From assembly GCF_000160855.1 (NCBI RefSeq), contig NZ_GG700753.1, positions 209,931 to 217,957 on the forward strand: a stretch of 8,027 nucleotides of DNA, written 5' to 3'. The position numbers and the translations under genes were made by a program. Positions 6,479-8,027 of the stretch are shown one piece after another. Numbering within the stretch: the stretch's first letter is position 1; each line of letters opens with the position of its first letter. Below the pieces are notes generated by a model, which searched no databases, had not been told where the DNA came from, and saw only the letters and a program-made list of their open reading frames with translations. Origin of the DNA: Lactobacillus helveticus DSM 20075 = CGMCC 1.1877 (GTDB lineage: Bacteria; Bacillota; Bacilli; Lactobacillales; Lactobacillaceae).

Positions 6479-7945
6479 CTACCAAACACCAATAATCTTC
6501 ATCCAAAGTGAACCGACAATACTGAAAATCAGCGTGTAGAGAATTCCCAAGATGAAATTCATCTTCCACCATTCTTTTTGCTTAACATAGCCTGTCGTTG
6601 CCAAAATTGAGGCAGGACCGTTAGCATAGTGAGTGGTTGAAGCGTTGATTACACCAGTAAAGGCTAAAAGCATAGCTGAAAGGCCAAGTGGTGCACCCAT
6701 TGCAGTAGCCACAGTTAAGAATGGCAAATAAAGTGCTGTCATGTGAGCTGTACCACTAGCAAAGAAGTAGTGAGTGTAGAACATTAATAAAACAAGTACT
6801 ACTAAAACTAAGCCCCAGCTGATGCCGTGAACTTTGCTTTGAATAAACTTGGCGAACCAATCAATGAAGCCGTAAGAAATCAACTTGTCGGCCATGAGGA
6901 TCAAGATTGAAAGCCAAATCAAAATGTTCCAAGCACCAGTTTCATGCAAAGCATCTTCCATGCTTAACACACCGGTAATTAACAAAAGCGTTACTGCTAA
7001 AAATGCAACAAAGGCTGAGTTAAGTTGTGGAATCTTGAAGAATCCTGAAAGAACCCAAAGCAAAATTGCCAAAGAAAAGACAAGCGCCATAATCTTTTCT
7101 GGTTCGGACATTGGACCCATTTCTTTTAATTTGCCGTCAGCCCAATTTTTAGCATTAGGAGTTTCCGTAATCTCAGGTGGATACATCTTGTAAATGACAA
7201 TTGGGATAATTAATGTAGCCACAATGACTGGAACTAAACCTGCCCAGAACCAACTAATCCAGCTCATTTGATAGCCCTTTTGTGCAGCCATCTGTTGCGC
7301 AACTAAGTTAGGAGCAGCACCAGTAATAAATAATGCTGTTGACAAAATATTAGCGTGAAAGGCAGTGAAATCTAAGTATGCACCGATCTTCTTTCTTGAA
7401 GGATCGTGAGGATTGGACTTGTAACTCTTAGAAATTGATTCAACTACAGGCCAAGTTACCCCACCAGTACGAGCACTGTTAGATGGAATAAGTGCACCCA
7501 TGATCAATTCTAGACCAGTAACAGCATAACCAATTCCGATTGAACGTTTACCGAACTTTTTAATCATTAAATAAGCCACGCGGTTACCTAAACCGGTCTT
7601 GCTAATACCGTGAGCCATGATAAAAGCCATAGCGATCAGCCAAGCAGCCGAGTTGCCAAAGGAACTCAAAATACCGGTTTGTATTACGACGCCCTTGGAG
7701 TTAACTACGTCCTTAACTGGAGCTAAGCCAACTAAAACAGTTACTACCATTCCGAGCAATGTCGTACCACCAATTGGCAGCGGCTTTGTGATACATCCCA
7801 CAATCGTTGCAACAAAGATTGCAAACATTTCCCAAGCTTGAAGTGATAAACCTCTTGGTCGCCATGGTGTGATTAACCACAGCACTATACCTACTACTAA
7901 AGGCCAAATAAAGCCTTTATAATTTACCTTCTCTAAATTTTTCAT
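6479..7945 (-). CDS. DASS-family anion transporter, CitT-like (citrate/dicarboxylate)
   Basis: This is an integral membrane carrier of the divalent anion:sodium symporter (DASS) family, in the branch of E. coli CitT (citrate:succinate antiporter) and plant 2-oxoglutarate/malate translocators. From the ATG at 7943-7945 it has 488 residues, close to CitT (487). Many hydrophobic segments are visible, for example about 13-26, 38-56, 62-75, 100-112, 230-252, 285-303, 312-327, 338-352, 376-391, 405-432 and 463-485. The two family substrate-site signatures are IPSNSARTGG (153-162) and GVINASTTHYANGPA (431-445). An in-frame TTG 24 bases upstream was not used: the SD AGGGGAG (7950-7956) lies between it and the ATG, only 4 nt from the ATG. 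Its place before citrate lyase genes makes citrate a likely substrate, with succinate as possible counter-ion. Tartrate, malate or fumarate cannot be excluded. Confidence 0.9.
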   Translation of the reverse strand: MKNLEKVNYKGFIWPLVVGIVLWLITPWRPRGLSLQAWEMFAIFVATIVGCITKPLPIGGTTLLGMVVTVLVGLAPVKDVVNSKGVVIQTGILSSFGNSAAWLIAMAFIMAHGISKTGLGNRVAYLMIKKFGKRSIGIGYAVTGLELIMGALIPSNSARTGGVTWPVVESISKSYKSNPHDPSRKKIGAYLDFTAFHANILSTALFITGAAPNLVAQQMAAQKGYQMSWISWFWAGLVPVIVATLIIPIVIYKMYPPEITETPNAKNWADGKLKEMGPMSEPEKIMALVFSLAILLWVLSGFFKIPQLNSAFVAFLAVTLLLITGVLSMEDALHETGAWNILIWLSILILMADKLISYGFIDWFAKFIQSKVHGISWGLVLVVLVLLMFYTHYFFASGTAHMTALYLPFLTVATAMGAPLGLSAMLLAFTGVINASTTHYANGPASILATTGYVKQKEWWKMNFILGILYTLIFSIVGSLWMKIIGVW

Positions 7946-7977
7946 TTCTCTCCCCTGATTAGTATTCAAAAAAAATC

Positions 7978-7993
7978 AATTCAAAAATGAATT
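7978..7993 (-). repeat. Inverted repeat with flanking A and T tracts in the transporter leader
   Basis: On the minus strand AATTCA (7988-7993) and TGAATT (7978-7983) enclose a TTTT loop. An A tract precedes the stem, and an eight-T run (7968-7975) follows it after GA. It has the outline of a terminator or attenuator, but the stem is short and nearly all A-U, so it would be weak. It lies between the predicted -10 and the SD of the transporter gene. Confidence 0.35.
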
Positions 7994-8005
7994 TTTTTAC
8001 ATAAT

Positions 8006-8011
8006 ATTATA
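8006..8011 (-). promoter_or_regulatory. Probable -10 box of the transporter gene
   Basis: A perfect TATAAT lies on the minus strand 60 bp before the transporter ATG. The matching -35 would fall at about 8029-8034, just outside the window, so only half the promoter can be judged. The leader would be about 55 nt. Confidence 0.5.
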
Positions 8012-8027
8012 TACCTTTCAGGAGAAA

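Noticed and set aside
6390..6572. Minus-strand 60-codon frame across the transporter's end and the terminator
   Set aside because: It runs through the strong terminator hairpin and overlaps both neighbouring genes out of frame, with no SD or recognisable motif.
6885..7193. Plus-strand 102-codon frame inside the transporter
   Set aside because: It is opposite a clearly recognised DASS coding sequence, has no promoter or SD, and its composition is that of an antisense shadow. The same applies to the frames at 7617-7841, 3532-3807, 3838-4062 and 1870-2085.
7946..7969. Upstream TTG start for the transporter (8 extra residues)
   Set aside because: The extension would place the SD AGGGGAG inside the coding region. 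The ATG at 7945 follows that SD and gives a normal CitT-like length.
1..8027. tRNA, rRNA, CRISPR array, catabolite-control (cre) sites, prophage or defence genes
   Set aside because: I saw no cloverleaf, no regularly spaced repeat-spacer pattern, no convincing cre match before citC or the transporter, and no proteins of those systems.

Overview
The window looks like chromosomal DNA from a low-GC lactic acid bacterium. It is most probably a host-associated Lactobacillus of the acidophilus/crispatus/helveticus type. This is a judgement from protein resemblance, AT-rich intergenic DNA and an IS1201-like (IS256 family) element; no search was run. Nearly all host genes read on the minus strand.

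Layout, left to right. (1) Positions 1-548 are the right-hand part of an IS256-family insertion sequence: the last ~160 codons of its transposase (+ strand) and its right terminal repeat. (2) Positions 508-1326 (-) hold the N-terminal part of a secreted surface protein that resembles choice-of-anchor A adhesins. The IS has cut it: the frame crosses the IS end at 548/549, adds 13 IS-encoded residues and stops. (3) Positions 1327-1680 are an AT-rich gap with a good minus-strand promoter and a long leader for the surface protein, followed by the terminator of the citrate operon. (4) Positions 1737-5518 (-) are a tight citrate lyase operon, citC-citD-citE-citF, with overlapping or abutting genes. 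(5) Positions 5609-6400 (-) encode an alpha/beta hydrolase of unknown substrate. (6) Positions 6479-7945 (-) encode a DASS-family (CitT-like) dicarboxylate/citrate transporter with its own terminator; its promoter lies at the right edge.

How the genes work together (inference from known families). The transporter would import citrate, possibly in exchange for succinate as in CitT. CitC acetylates the prosthetic group on the acyl carrier CitD. CitF swaps acetyl for citryl, and CitE cleaves citryl-ACP to oxaloacetate and acetyl-ACP. The oxaloacetate would then be reduced or decarboxylated by enzymes outside the window. The prosthetic-group genes citX and citG, an oxaloacetate decarboxylase and a citrate regulator are all absent from this window.

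I do not see a previously undescribed system. The most informative observations are the IS-truncated adhesin with its chimeric tail, the minimal cit cluster with a hydrolase beside it, paired AT-rich repeats next to the probable citC promoter, and the ambiguous citF start.
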